Assembly: GCA_030615145.1 (NCBI GenBank)
Contig: JAUWZT010000013.1
Span: forward strand, 1 to 25,454
Length of the DNA stretch: 25,454 nt
Origin: Promethearchaeota archaeon
GTDB taxonomy: Archaea > Asgardarchaeota > Lokiarchaeia > Sigyniarchaeales > SOKP01
Direction of reading: 5' to 3'
The notes under the pieces: model-generated
What the model was told of the DNA's origin: nothing
What the model saw: the letters and a program-made list of their open reading frames with translations, nothing else
Databases searched by the model: none
Part shown: positions 8,481 to 16,567 of the stretch, one piece after another
Layout of the letters: the number at the start of each line of letters is the position of its first letter
Numbering within the stretch: the first letter of the stretch is position 1
Position numbers and translations under genes: made by a program

Positions 8481-9296
8481 TCAAAAAAAGGCGGCAGAAG
8501 CTTCATTTACGTCTTTTGAACTAAATGTTAAAACTATTGAAGAGTTTTCAAATTGTAGTACGGTTTCTAAGCTTGGGGAATCTAAAGATAAATTAATCGC
8601 TTGTTTAGTCATTCTTAATCCCAAAGGACTTTTAGTTAAAAGATTGTTTGCAATCTCTAGAGCTGAATCCATTAGGTCATCCTTTTCAACAACTTTTAGA
8701 ACTAATCCTATTTTTTCAGCTTCAATACCATCAACAATCTTTCCACTATATAATATTTCAGCTGCTCTTGACATTCCAATAAGTCGAGGAAGAAAATAAC
8801 TACCTCCAACATCTGCACCAGTAAGTCCAATATTAATGGAAGCGTTAATAAATTTAACATCTTCACTGGCAATCCGCATATCTGCTGCCATTGCGAATCC
8901 AAATCCCCCACCTGCTGCTGCTCCGTGTATAATTGCAATTATTGGTTGACTGATTTTTCGCATTTTCACATATATTTGGCTTATACGCCACTGATGATAC
9001 ATTTTCCTTTTTAATGGCTCTGGAACGTTTAAAAAGTGGTATTTCTCATAACCTACAGGTGTCCTCTTTGAATTTAAAATTAATCCTTCTTGTAAATCAG
9101 TTCCAGCACAGAATGCGCGTCCCATTCCCCCAAGAATCACTACACGACAATCTAAATTTGTCATCAAATGGTCTAATAATTCATGTAAGTCTTCCTCCAT
9201 TTGAAAAGAAATAGCATTTAATTTCTCTGGACGATTGAGTGTTATAATACCAATACCATTTGGTTTCAGTTCAAAATTTATTGTTTCAAAATTCAA
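8481..9296 (-). CDS. Enoyl-CoA hydratase/isomerase (crotonase) paralogue 1, C-terminal frameshift
   Basis: This is a 271-aa crotonase-fold protein: GIGIITLNRPEKLNAIS near the N terminus, AFCAGTDL and HGAAAGGGFGFAMAADMRIAS forming the oxyanion hole, then GADVGGSYFLPRLIGMSRAAEILYSG. The Glu of canonical hydratases (PE motif) is absent. The Asp in GADVG matches the catalytic Asp of dienoyl-CoA isomerases, so an isomerase or other acyl-CoA reaction is as likely as hydration. It ends at TGA (8481-8483) directly after a run of seven T on the coding strand. With one T fewer the frame continues EKRDPKFPLR to TAA at 8450-8452, matching the tail of the neighbouring paralogue. So the intact gene would be 8450-9296. 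It lies 64 bp downstream of that paralogue, likely one operon. Confidence 0.85.
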   Translation of the reverse strand: MNFETINFELKPNGIGIITLNRPEKLNAISFQMEEDLHELLDHLMTNLDCRVVILGGMGRAFCAGTDLQEGLILNSKRTPVGYEKYHFLNVPEPLKRKMYHQWRISQIYVKMRKISQPIIAIIHGAAAGGGFGFAMAADMRIASEDVKFINASINIGLTGADVGGSYFLPRLIGMSRAAEILYSGKIVDGIEAEKIGLVLKVVEKDDLMDSALEIANNLLTKSPLGLRMTKQAINLSLDSPSLETVLQFENSSIVLTFSSKDVNEASAAFF

Positions 9297-9360
9297 TTTT
9301 TTTCACATTATTTTTTATTTGATTAATTATAATCTGATTAAATTTTTTATACTTCAATTG

Positions 9361-10215
9361 TCAGCTCAAGGGATATTTTGGATCTCTTTTTTCGAAAAAG
9401 GATTGAACGCCTTCCATAATGTCATCTGAAGTAGAACAAAGCATTTGTGCACGATTTTCTAATTGTAGAATCGTTTCCAGACTTGGGGAATCAAGAGATA
9501 AATTTGTTGCTTGTTTGGTCATCCTTAACCCTAAAGGGCTTTTATGCAACATATTTTCAGCCAATTCAATAGCAGTATCTAATAATCTCTCTTCTTCTAC
9601 CACGCTTAAAACTAGTCCAATCTTTTCAGCTTCATAAGCATCGACAAATCTTCCCGTATATAAAATCTCTGCTGCTCTTGACATCCCTATAAGTCGAGGA
9701 AGGTGATAACTAGATCCTAAGTCTGCGCCAGAAAATCCCACATTAATAAATGCGTTATTAAATCTTGCTTTTTTGCTGGCAATCCTAACATCTGCGGCTA
9801 AAACAAAAGCAAATCCAGCTCCAGATGCAGCACCCTGAATTAAAGCGATAATTGGTTGACCAATCTTACGCATTTTCACGATGATTTGACTAGTGTGCCA
9901 CTGAAAGTATAATTTTGCCTTTATTATATCTTTATGGGGAGCATTTAGAAAATGAAACTTTTCTTTTAATTCTGCTGGCTTCTTTTTAGACTGTAAAATC
10001 ATCGATTCTTTCAAATCCAAGCCAGCACAGAACACTCTCCCTTCTGCTTTTAATATAACAACACGACAATCTAAATTAACAATTAAAGAGTCAAATAAAG
10101 CGTGCAAATCTTTAACCATCTGAAACGACATAGCATTTAATTTATCAGGACGATTAAGTGTTAGTATTCCAATTCCGTTTTCTTTTAATTCAAATTTAAT
10201 TGTCTCAAAATTCAT
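9361..10215 (-). CDS. Enoyl-CoA hydratase/isomerase (crotonase) paralogue 2, intact
   Basis: This is a 284-aa crotonase-fold protein with the same architecture as its downstream neighbour: GIGILTLNRPDKLNAMS, VFCAGLDL, QGAASGAGFAFVLAADVRIAS, and GADLGSSYHLPRLIGMSRAAEILYTG. It ends intact with FFEKRDPKYPLS. Side by side, more than half of the residues are identical between the two, so they arose by tandem duplication and then diverged, mostly at residues 70-100 (acyl-binding part) and near the C terminus. The Asp of GADLG is kept and the hydratase-type PE Glu is missing. A role in acyl-CoA degradation or synthesis is implied by the family and by the nearby thioesterase; substrate unknown. Confidence 0.87.
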   Translation of the reverse strand: MNFETIKFELKENGIGILTLNRPDKLNAMSFQMVKDLHALFDSLIVNLDCRVVILKAEGRVFCAGLDLKESMILQSKKKPAELKEKFHFLNAPHKDIIKAKLYFQWHTSQIIVKMRKIGQPIIALIQGAASGAGFAFVLAADVRIASKKARFNNAFINVGFSGADLGSSYHLPRLIGMSRAAEILYTGRFVDAYEAEKIGLVLSVVEEERLLDTAIELAENMLHKSPLGLRMTKQATNLSLDSPSLETILQLENRAQMLCSTSDDIMEGVQSFFEKRDPKYPLS

Positions 10216-10269
10216 TTTTTTTCATTTTATTTTATTAATTCTTAATACTACTAATCTGTAAAACCAGTA

Positions 10270-10722
10270 TTATTTTAAATTATCAATGAAGTTAATTTTT
10301 ACGAGAGTTGATAATTCGCTAAATACTTTCTCGATTTCATCCTCTTTTTTCATGTAAATAGGAATATCTAACATTTTTGCGGTTGCCAAGCTATAACAAT
10401 CAGCAAGGGAAATAGTAAAATTACATTTTAAGTGAGCTGCCTCATCTCTTAATTTTTCTTCAGAATATATCGTAAAATCTTTTAAAAATTCAGAGGTTAT
10501 CTTAATTGCATTTTCATACCCTTTTAGTCGACATAATATATACTTAAGTTCAGTATCCACGAGAGGTGAAATGTAAAACTTTTGGATCTGTGTAATTGAA
10601 AGAATTTTTTGAAAAAATTCTTTACCCATTGGAGTTTCATCTAAAACTTCCATTAAAACGGATGTATCAACGACTATTGATGTATCATCGATTAGTATAT
10701 CTTTCTTCTCGTTCAAGATCAA
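10270..10722 (-). CDS. vapC: VapC-like PIN-domain toxin
   Basis: This is a 150-aa PIN-domain ribonuclease. Acidic metal-binding residues are visible in order: D19 (VVDTSVLME), E58 (DTELKY), D108 (ISLADCYSLATAKML) and an acidic D128/E129 in KKEDEIEKV. The ISLADCYSLATAK stretch is the typical archaeal VapC signature. The N terminus carries an extra 15 residues (MILNEKKDILIDDTS). Its start lies inside the 3' end of the upstream antitoxin gene (38 bp overlap), so the two are translated from one message. VapC toxins cleave tRNA or rRNA; the target here is unknown. Confidence 0.85.
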   Translation of the reverse strand: MILNEKKDILIDDTSIVVDTSVLMEVLDETPMGKEFFQKILSITQIQKFYISPLVDTELKYILCRLKGYENAIKITSEFLKDFTIYSEEKLRDEAAHLKCNFTISLADCYSLATAKMLDIPIYMKKEDEIEKVFSELSTLVKINFIDNLK

Positions 10723-10954
10723 CCCTCCTTGATTCTTTAAGTAAAGATCTACCTTCTCCCTTAAGAATTCCTTGAAATTTTTTAATATTATTGAGAAATT
10801 CTTCTTTATTTACTTTTGTTACTTTTTCTTCAAGTAGGAATTCAATTGCCTCGTCATAAGTAATTCTTCTTCCCCATTTTTTCTCAAGTCTATTTATAAG
10901 TTCAAATAGCTTGTTTTTGATTTTTTTTGAAATCTGAATAGTAGTGCTTGCCAT
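10685..10954 (-). CDS. vapB: VapB-like antitoxin
   Basis: This is an 89-aa protein with TTIQISKKIKNKLFELINRL at residues 4-23, the short beta-strand/helix of archaeal VapB/RHH-like antitoxins, and RRITYDEAIEFLLEE (the syDe.I..LL signature). A long charged C-terminal tail is likely to wrap the toxin. The order antitoxin then toxin with overlapping frames is standard. Immediately upstream (10977-11011) is an iterated dyad suitable for autoregulation. Confidence 0.82.
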   Translation of the reverse strand: MASTTIQISKKIKNKLFELINRLEKKWGRRITYDEAIEFLLEEKVTKVNKEEFLNNIKKFQGILKGEGRSLLKESRRVDLEREERYTNR

Positions 10955-10976
10955 AATTTATTCACTTTATTATTCT

Positions 10977-11011
10977 TATTATAGCTATTATAGTCGCTAT
11001 AATTATTATAG
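10977..11011. promoter_or_regulatory. VapBC operator candidate: 9-bp iterons with a dyad
   Basis: TATTATAG occurs at 10977-10984, 10986-10993 and 11004-11011, in steps of 9 and 18 bp. The gap between the last two holds CGCTATAAT, the inverted form, so ATTATAGC (10978-10985) and GCTATAAT (10996-11003) make a perfect 8-bp dyad. It starts 23 bp before the antitoxin ATG, overlapping the expected promoter, which fits repression by the VapBC complex. Confidence 0.55.
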
Positions 11012-11087
11012 TTTTCTAATTTAAAAAATTATGTATATCATTTAAAATAAAGTTGTAATTTGAAATTACTTAAAAAATGCTAATACC

Positions 11088-11918
11088 TTAAATTTTATCT
11101 AATAAACTAAGCCAATTAGGTAACTCTTGAATATTATTGTTTCTAAAATTGATCTTCTCAATCGATTTTAAAACACTCAAGACATCCGGGACAACTTTAA
11201 AGTCGTTCCAACTCAAATCAATATTTTCAAGGAGCAAAAGCTCACTCAAAGAATCGGGTAGGTTTGTCAAATAATTGCAGCTTAGATTCAAATATTTTAA
11301 ATTCTTCAATAATCTAATCGATGATGGTAGTTGATTTCTCAACGATAAACTCAACTCTAAAATGTGCTTATCTTTGATTATACAAACTATATTTTCGTCG
11401 TAGATCAATCTACTATCGGAATCCCAGTAAAAGAGGTTGTTATTGTTTATATTTAATCCCAAATCTAATAAGAAAGGAACTTCCTCCGGGATGAGATTAT
11501 ATTTTAAAGCGATCTGCTCTAACCTCTGAAAATATATCTGATTTAAAGCTTCGGGCAAATAACTCTGGCGATTTTTTAACATACATCCAAGTAAACTTAG
11601 CACTTTGGATGATTTATCGTTTAGAATGGCCCATTCTAAGGATTTTAAACCCACCTCTAAGTAATTTGATAATATAATTTCAGCAGAAATTATCCTAATA
11701 TCTTCGTATTCATCAGAAATTAGACAACTTTCTATTATTTTAAAAATAGCCTGATTTTTAACATTTAGCTTGTTTAAAACATTTAGACTTTCTAATCTTA
11801 AGCTTGTATCATCAGATTTTTCTATAATTGATATCAGAAATTCAATAGCTTCAGACTTTGTTATTTTATTCTTAATTATTTTTTGGTAAATACTATTTGG
11901 GTTTAAAGTATCTTTCAT
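11088..11918 (-). CDS. HEAT-like plus leucine-rich-repeat protein
   Basis: This is a 276-aa soluble protein. Residues 1-150 are helical repeats resembling HEAT units (SDDTSLRLESLNVLNKL; EYEDIRIISAEIILSNY). Residues about 185-276 are leucine-rich repeats (LPSSIRLLKNLKYLNLSCNY, LTNLPDSLSELLLLENIDLS, VVPDVLSVLKSIEKINFRNN). Proteins of this mixed type are common in Lokiarchaeia-like genomes, and I take it as a protein-protein interaction scaffold. No catalytic domain or export signal is seen. It stands alone, with about 130 bp to the vapB gene and a divergent gene upstream. Confidence 0.75.
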   Translation of the reverse strand: MKDTLNPNSIYQKIIKNKITKSEAIEFLISIIEKSDDTSLRLESLNVLNKLNVKNQAIFKIIESCLISDEYEDIRIISAEIILSNYLEVGLKSLEWAILNDKSSKVLSLLGCMLKNRQSYLPEALNQIYFQRLEQIALKYNLIPEEVPFLLDLGLNINNNNLFYWDSDSRLIYDENIVCIIKDKHILELSLSLRNQLPSSIRLLKNLKYLNLSCNYLTNLPDSLSELLLLENIDLSWNDFKVVPDVLSVLKSIEKINFRNNNIQELPNWLSLLDKI

Positions 11919-12096
11919 TTCGAGTTAATTGCTAAAATATTCTATATGTTAAAATAATATAATAAAGAATTTTAAGATAATTGTAACTCACTTAAAGCAA
12001 TTTCCACTTATTTTTTAAAATTTAAAAATCTTTATTAGATTGAGAATTTATAATACTAGTTATTTATACATTTGAATTAAAATTTCAGATAAAAAA

Positions 12097-14496
12097 TTGA
12101 TTGCTAGAACTGATTCAAATCGAGTCCTAAAGTTAAAAAACGATTTACTATCAAGCAAGTACGAACTCTGCGTTGAGCGCATGAAATATTTCACAGAAAT
12201 TTATAAAGAATACCCTGACGAGCCAGAAGTTATTAAAAGGGCGAAAGCAGTTGCACATACATTAAAAAATATGACTATATTTATTAGAGATGATGAACTA
12301 CTTGTTGGAAACGAAACGAGTAAAAATTTAGGGGAAAAAATTAATCTCGATCTCCAGAGATACAACAACATTTTAGAAAAGAGAGTTACATTCAAAAAAC
12401 TAAGAAAACGGAAAGTGCAACCCTTTTATATCGAGGAATCTGAAATTGACGAGTTATTAGATATAATTCCGTTCTGGAAAGGAAAATCCTTAATAGGTAG
12501 CCGGATCAATAGAAGATTGCGCGAAGAAAAGTTTATCACGGGAGAAGGTCCAATCGCGTCTCTAGCACCAAATATTTCCATTCAAATTGGAACTACAGAA
12601 GGGCATATATGTGCGGGATACGAAAAACTTTTAAAATTAGGATATAAAGGTATCATTGAAGAAGCTGAATTATTTCAATCGCAATTAAATAAAACCGACG
12701 AAGATTATCTAGACAAGTTTAATTTTTACGATTCCGTTAAAATATATTACGGAGCGGCAATAGATTTTACGCAGAGGTTTTCAGATCTCTCACAAAATAT
12801 GATAAAAACTCAAAATGACGATGTGCGTAAAAGTGAACTCAAAATAATTACAGATATGATGAAAAAGTTCACTAAAGAACCTCCCGGTACATTCTACGAA
12901 GCTGTTGAATTTATTTGGTTTTCTCAAAATATCGCAAATATAATCTATCAGCGAAGCGTCGTAGCTTTAGGTAGATTAGATCAGATATTATGGCCTTATT
13001 ACGATAAAGATCTTAAAAGCGGGAAAATCAATCGTGACACCGCCTTAGAATTAATAGAAGAGTTAAATTTGAAGTTAACATGGAATGTTACTTTGTTACC
13101 GGCAGATTTTACGCTGATTGCCAATGCCCTTGGCCAGAATACCCAAACAATTACTATAGCAGGAATGGACATAGATGGAAACGACGCAACAAACGAGCTA
13201 TCTTTCTTATTTCTTGAAGCATACAAAAACATAAAGGTTTTTACCACCGACTTATCGGTTAGAATTCATAACAACACGCCAAAACATTTCTTCGAAGAAG
13301 CTATTAAAGTTTTTAAATACACATCGGGTATAGCTTTCTATAACGATGAAATTATCGTTCCAGGGCTTAAAAAAGCAGGATATTCACTTGAGGATTCTCG
13401 GAATTACATTTTAATAGGATGTGTAGAGCCCACAGGTCAAGGAAATAGCTTTTCGGCAACGGGTCGTATGTTTATGAACCTACCAGGCGTATTAGAATTA
13501 ACACTAAACAATGGATATAGCAATTTATCGGAAAAAATAGACGGTTTACAAACTGGTGATCCGGCGGGTTTTTTATCTTTCGAGGAGCTATACGACGCTT
13601 TTACTCGCCAACTTAAACATAACATTAAATTATCTGTCAAAATAGCAGAAATAGGAGATGTTGAAGCCATGAAATACGCTCAGCATCCGTTTATCTCCGC
13701 TACATTAGATGGTTGTTTGGAAAACGGAAAAGATTACGTGTGTGGAGGTGCTAAATATAACTTTTCTTCTATAACTGCTTACGGATTCGCTACTTTAGTC
13801 GACTCACTATATAATATAAAGAAGATTGTCTACGATCAAAAATCAATGTCATTACCCGAACTCATTGAAATTGTAAACTCAGACTTTCAAGATAACGAAG
13901 TAACTCGTCAAAAGTTAATTAATAATTACGAAAAGTGGGGAAACGATAAAACCGAGATCGATTCTCTTGCTATTGAATTGTGGGACTTATTTACCCAAGA
14001 AGTAGCTAAGCATAATTCGATAAGAAAGGGTCAATACAACGCTGGAGCTTATTCAATGGGCATCCACGTGATGGAAGGAATTTTAACGCGCCCAACCGCC
14101 GATGGCAGAAAAGCGGGAAGACCAATATCAAATAGCTTATCACCGGTAAATAACGTTGAAAAGAATGGGATTACTGCGATATTAAATTCGATTGCAAAGT
14201 TAAATTACGACTACGCTATGAATGGAATAGCTGTTAACATACGAATCCATCCTCAAAATTTAGAAAGTCAAGATAATATAGAAAAGTTTTATCACTTGTT
14301 AAAGTCTTACTTCGAAAAAGGAGGTATGCAAATTCAACCTAATGTAGTATCAACTGAAACATTAATAGACGCACAAATCCACCCCGAGAATTATACTGAC
14401 CTAATCGTCAAAGTTGGTGGTTATAACGCTACATTTATTGATCTAGGAAAGCCCATTCAGAACGACATAATCGATAGATTAGAAAATAAATTTTAG
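12097..14496 (+). CDS. Glycyl radical enzyme of eliminase type (PflD/dehydratase-like)
   Basis: This is a 799-aa protein, the family's normal length. The C-terminal glycyl-radical loop is KVGGYNATF with Gly775 before Tyr776. The thiyl Cys is C442 in ILIGCVEPTGQG, followed by E444. The single Cys with Cys-x-Glu is known from glycerol/diol dehydratase, choline TMA-lyase and PflD-like enzymes rather than pyruvate formate-lyase, which has two adjacent Cys. RPTADGRKAGRPISNSLSP and the N-terminal PFL domain also fit. Substrate is not evident. The start is TTG 12097; no ATG lies between the upstream stop at 12073 and the first conserved residues. No glycyl-radical activase gene is in the window. Acts anaerobically in the cytosol; O2 would destroy the radical. 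Confidence 0.9.
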   Translation: MIARTDSNRVLKLKNDLLSSKYELCVERMKYFTEIYKEYPDEPEVIKRAKAVAHTLKNMTIFIRDDELLVGNETSKNLGEKINLDLQRYNNILEKRVTFKKLRKRKVQPFYIEESEIDELLDIIPFWKGKSLIGSRINRRLREEKFITGEGPIASLAPNISIQIGTTEGHICAGYEKLLKLGYKGIIEEAELFQSQLNKTDEDYLDKFNFYDSVKIYYGAAIDFTQRFSDLSQNMIKTQNDDVRKSELKIITDMMKKFTKEPPGTFYEAVEFIWFSQNIANIIYQRSVVALGRLDQILWPYYDKDLKSGKINRDTALELIEELNLKLTWNVTLLPADFTLIANALGQNTQTITIAGMDIDGNDATNELSFLFLEAYKNIKVFTTDLSVRIHNNTPKHFFEEAIKVFKYTSGIAFYNDEIIVPGLKKAGYSLEDSRNYILIGCVEPTGQGNSFSATGRMFMNLPGVLELTLNNGYSNLSEKIDGLQTGDPAGFLSFEELYDAFTRQLKHNIKLSVKIAEIGDVEAMKYAQHPFISATLDGCLENGKDYVCGGAKYNFSSITAYGFATLVDSLYNIKKIVYDQKSMSLPELIEIVNSDFQDNEVTRQKLINNYEKWGNDKTEIDSLAIELWDLFTQEVAKHNSIRKGQYNAGAYSMGIHVMEGILTRPTADGRKAGRPISNSLSPVNNVEKNGITAILNSIAKLNYDYAMNGIAVNIRIHPQNLESQDNIEKFYHLLKSYFEKGGMQIQPNVVSTETLIDAQIHPENYTDLIVKVGGYNATFIDLGKPIQNDIIDRLENKF

Positions 14497-14621
14497 AACG
14501 TAGAAATCTTAACTTAATGCTCAATGTCATGGAAGCCGATGTGCTTATTATCCTCATTCTTAAAATTAAATTTTTAAAATATTTACAAAATTTTTAAATT
14601 TAAAGAAATTAAGTGTAAATT

Positions 14622-14774
14622 ATGCCAGATATAAAATTGTTAATAAATGGAGAAAAGATCCCATTAAATCCAATTATGACTGAAATTTTAACTAATATTA
14701 ACTTAGGATTTATTAGTGCGTTAAAAAAAATTCCTGAAGATAAAAAAGAAGTTAAAATCGAAATTAAATTATAA
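14622..14774 (+). CDS. 50-aa small conserved-looking protein
   Basis: It runs from ATG 14622 to TAA 14772-14774. The sequence MPDIKLLINGEKIPLNPIMT followed by EILTNINLGFISALKK and an EVKIEIKL end looks like a compact beta-helix-beta protein. I have an impression of similar short archaeal proteins (xINGxxIPLN), but no function. It sits between the glycyl radical enzyme and the Fe-S protein and is followed directly by a T13 terminator, so it probably has its own short transcript or ends the enzyme's one. Confidence 0.55.
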   Translation: MPDIKLLINGEKIPLNPIMTEILTNINLGFISALKKIPEDKKEVKIEIKL

Positions 14775-14775
14775 A

Positions 14776-14788
14776 TTTTTTTTTTTTT
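14776..14788 (+). terminator. T13 terminator after the 50-aa gene
   Basis: An uninterrupted run of 13 T directly follows the stop codon. It separates the glycyl radical enzyme unit from the Fe-S protein gene. Confidence 0.6.
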
Positions 14789-14920
14789 AATTTTGGCACT
14801 TTAAAAAACATTTTAGGTTTTTTTAATAATGTTTTATTTGTCTTTAATACAAAAATGTTAAAAACTTCTCTTTCTTACTTAATATTTAGAAATTCATTTT
14901 AACGAATAGAGTGAATCATT

Positions 14921-16018
14921 ATGCAATCTAAAGTAAATTTAGAAAGTGCTTATGAAAATTTACGTGAGCATCTCGATAAATATCCTATTGGATTTCCAGC
15001 ATCCAAAACTGGAGCAGATATTAGGATTTTGAAACATTTATTTGAACCCGAAGAAGCGGTAATCGCTACAAAGTTAAGGGATAAATTTGAACCTTTAGAC
15101 AAGATTTATGAGAGATCTAAATTCGACATGAATATTTCCGAATTGAAAGAACAGTTGGATACAATGGCAAGCAAGGGTGCAATCCATTATAAAATTGTAG
15201 ATGGGGAAAGACACTATGCAAACGCTTATCTTGTTATTGGAATGTACGAATATCAACTTAATAGGCTCACCCTGGAGTTCTTAGAGGATATGACTGAATA
15301 TGCCGACAATGAATTTGGTATAGAGCTATTTGGAACTAAAATCTCACAATTTAGGACTGTTCCAGTAGAAAAAAGCGTAACAGCAGAACACAGCTTACCA
15401 ACTTATGAAGAACTTGAAAAGATCGTAAACAATTCTCCTGGCCCTTATGTCTTGATAGAGTGTATCTGCCGGAAAGCTCATAAAATGGGAGATGAAACTT
15501 GTAAGGTTACTTCACGTAAGGAAACTTGCTTTGGAATGGGAGATATGGCTGATATATATATTATTGAAGGGTGGGGAAGGGAGGTGACTCGCCAAGAAGC
15601 CCTCGAAACTTTACGAATGAATCAAGAAGAGGGTCTGGTCTTCCAAGCAGAAAACATTATAGATCCAAAATTCATATGTAGTTGCTGTGGATGTTGCTGT
15701 GGAGTTTTAACAAATTTAAAAGAATTTCCAAAGACCGTGGATTTTTTTTCAACTAATTACTATGCTCAAATTAATGCAGATGCGTGTGAGGGATGCGGAA
15801 CGTGCATAGATGCTTGTCAGATCGTAGCGATCAAAATGAAAAATGATATTTCTAAGGTCAATAAAAGGAGATGCATTGGATGCGGAAATTGCATTCCCAT
15901 TTGTCCCGAACAAGCGATTCAATTAATTAAAAAAGATAAAGTTGAAATTCCTCCCGATACTGAAGATGAACTCTTTGCAAAAATTCTTGCTAAGAAAAAT
16001 CAAATTAAATCACACTAA
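14921..16018 (+). CDS. Cysteine-rich protein with C-terminal 2x[4Fe-4S] ferredoxin domain
   Basis: This is a 365-aa protein. The N-terminal 130 residues look like a winged-helix-type region (LFEPEEAVIATKLRDKFEPL; LKEQLDTMASKGAIHYKI). A Cys-bearing middle follows (CICRKAH from C181, then C194 and C203) and a dense CSCCGCCCG cluster from C253. Two classic ferredoxin motifs end it: CEGCGTCIDAC (C289-C299) and CIGCGNCIPICP (from C318). It belongs to a broad archaeal/anaerobe family of Fe-S proteins thought to act in electron transfer or sensing. The winged-helix reading suggests a redox-responsive regulator, but I infer this only from hydrophobic pattern. The start ATG has GAGTGA 6 nt upstream. 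Confidence 0.75.
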   Translation: MQSKVNLESAYENLREHLDKYPIGFPASKTGADIRILKHLFEPEEAVIATKLRDKFEPLDKIYERSKFDMNISELKEQLDTMASKGAIHYKIVDGERHYANAYLVIGMYEYQLNRLTLEFLEDMTEYADNEFGIELFGTKISQFRTVPVEKSVTAEHSLPTYEELEKIVNNSPGPYVLIECICRKAHKMGDETCKVTSRKETCFGMGDMADIYIIEGWGREVTRQEALETLRMNQEEGLVFQAENIIDPKFICSCCGCCCGVLTNLKEFPKTVDFFSTNYYAQINADACEGCGTCIDACQIVAIKMKNDISKVNKRRCIGCGNCIPICPEQAIQLIKKDKVEIPPDTEDELFAKILAKKNQIKSH

Positions 16019-16023
16019 AATTC

Positions 16024-16037
16024 TTTTTTTTTTTTTT
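16024..16037 (+). terminator. T14 terminator after the Fe-S protein
   Basis: Fourteen T in a row start 6 bp after the stop codon, in a convergent gap of 36 bp with the TrmO-like gene. Confidence 0.6.
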
Positions 16038-16054
16038 AAGATCTCTAATCTATA

Positions 16055-16546
16055 CTACCATCTCGTTTTAGAACCTAATTTAATGTCTAAAATTGGTGTT
16101 CCATTAATCGCATCGAGATTTTTGACGAATAAAGTGGTGTCTTCAATTTTAACTAGTTTAACATTAGTAATTCCAATGCGAGATAATCGATTTGGCGTCC
16201 GAGAAGCGAAAATACCTACTTTTTTCCCATCAATACCTCGAGAAAAGGTCGATCGAATCTTACGCTGTTTATGAAAATAATATACAACAGTAATCCATTC
16301 GTCTTCTTCTAATTTGTAAAGAAATAGTCGTTGAGATTTAAAAAGACGGATTTTAGAGATGTTATTTCTACTCCCTTTCAGCCCAAATCCTTCCCCTCGT
16401 TCTAATTGATTCTCTACAAAACCGATTGGAAAGATCTTAAACGGCTTATTGTTCTCATATAAACACGAATAACATATGAATTTGTTATCAAATTTATCAA
16501 GTTTATCTAATCCTTTTTCCTTTTTACATTTGGTACAAATTGGCAT
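16055..16546 (-). CDS. trmO: TrmO/TsaA-like tRNA methyltransferase fused to a zinc ribbon
   Basis: This is a 163-aa protein. Residues 4-29 form a C4 zinc-ribbon-like unit (CTKCKKEKG...FICYSC). The rest is the TsaA/TrmO beta-barrel: FPIGFVENQLERGEGFG, KKVGIFASRTPNRLSRIGIT, LFVKNLDAINGTPILDIKLG. Family members N-methylate threonylcarbamoyl-A37 in tRNA using SAM. The usual core RPNPIG reads RLSRIG here, so activity or specificity may differ. The zinc ribbon is an unusual addition and may bind nucleic acid. It is the last gene of a minus-strand run, 21 bp after the radical SAM gene. Confidence 0.72.
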   Translation of the reverse strand: MPICTKCKKEKGLDKLDKFDNKFICYSCLYENNKPFKIFPIGFVENQLERGEGFGLKGSRNNISKIRLFKSQRLFLYKLEEDEWITVVYYFHKQRKIRSTFSRGIDGKKVGIFASRTPNRLSRIGITNVKLVKIEDTTLFVKNLDAINGTPILDIKLGSKTRW

Positions 16547-16567
16547 AGCTACTAATTAGGTTATTAG

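Noticed and set aside
13437..13670. Minus-strand open frame inside the glycyl radical enzyme
   Set aside because: It is a shadow of a strongly conserved plus-strand gene, with no ribosome site or recognisable protein.
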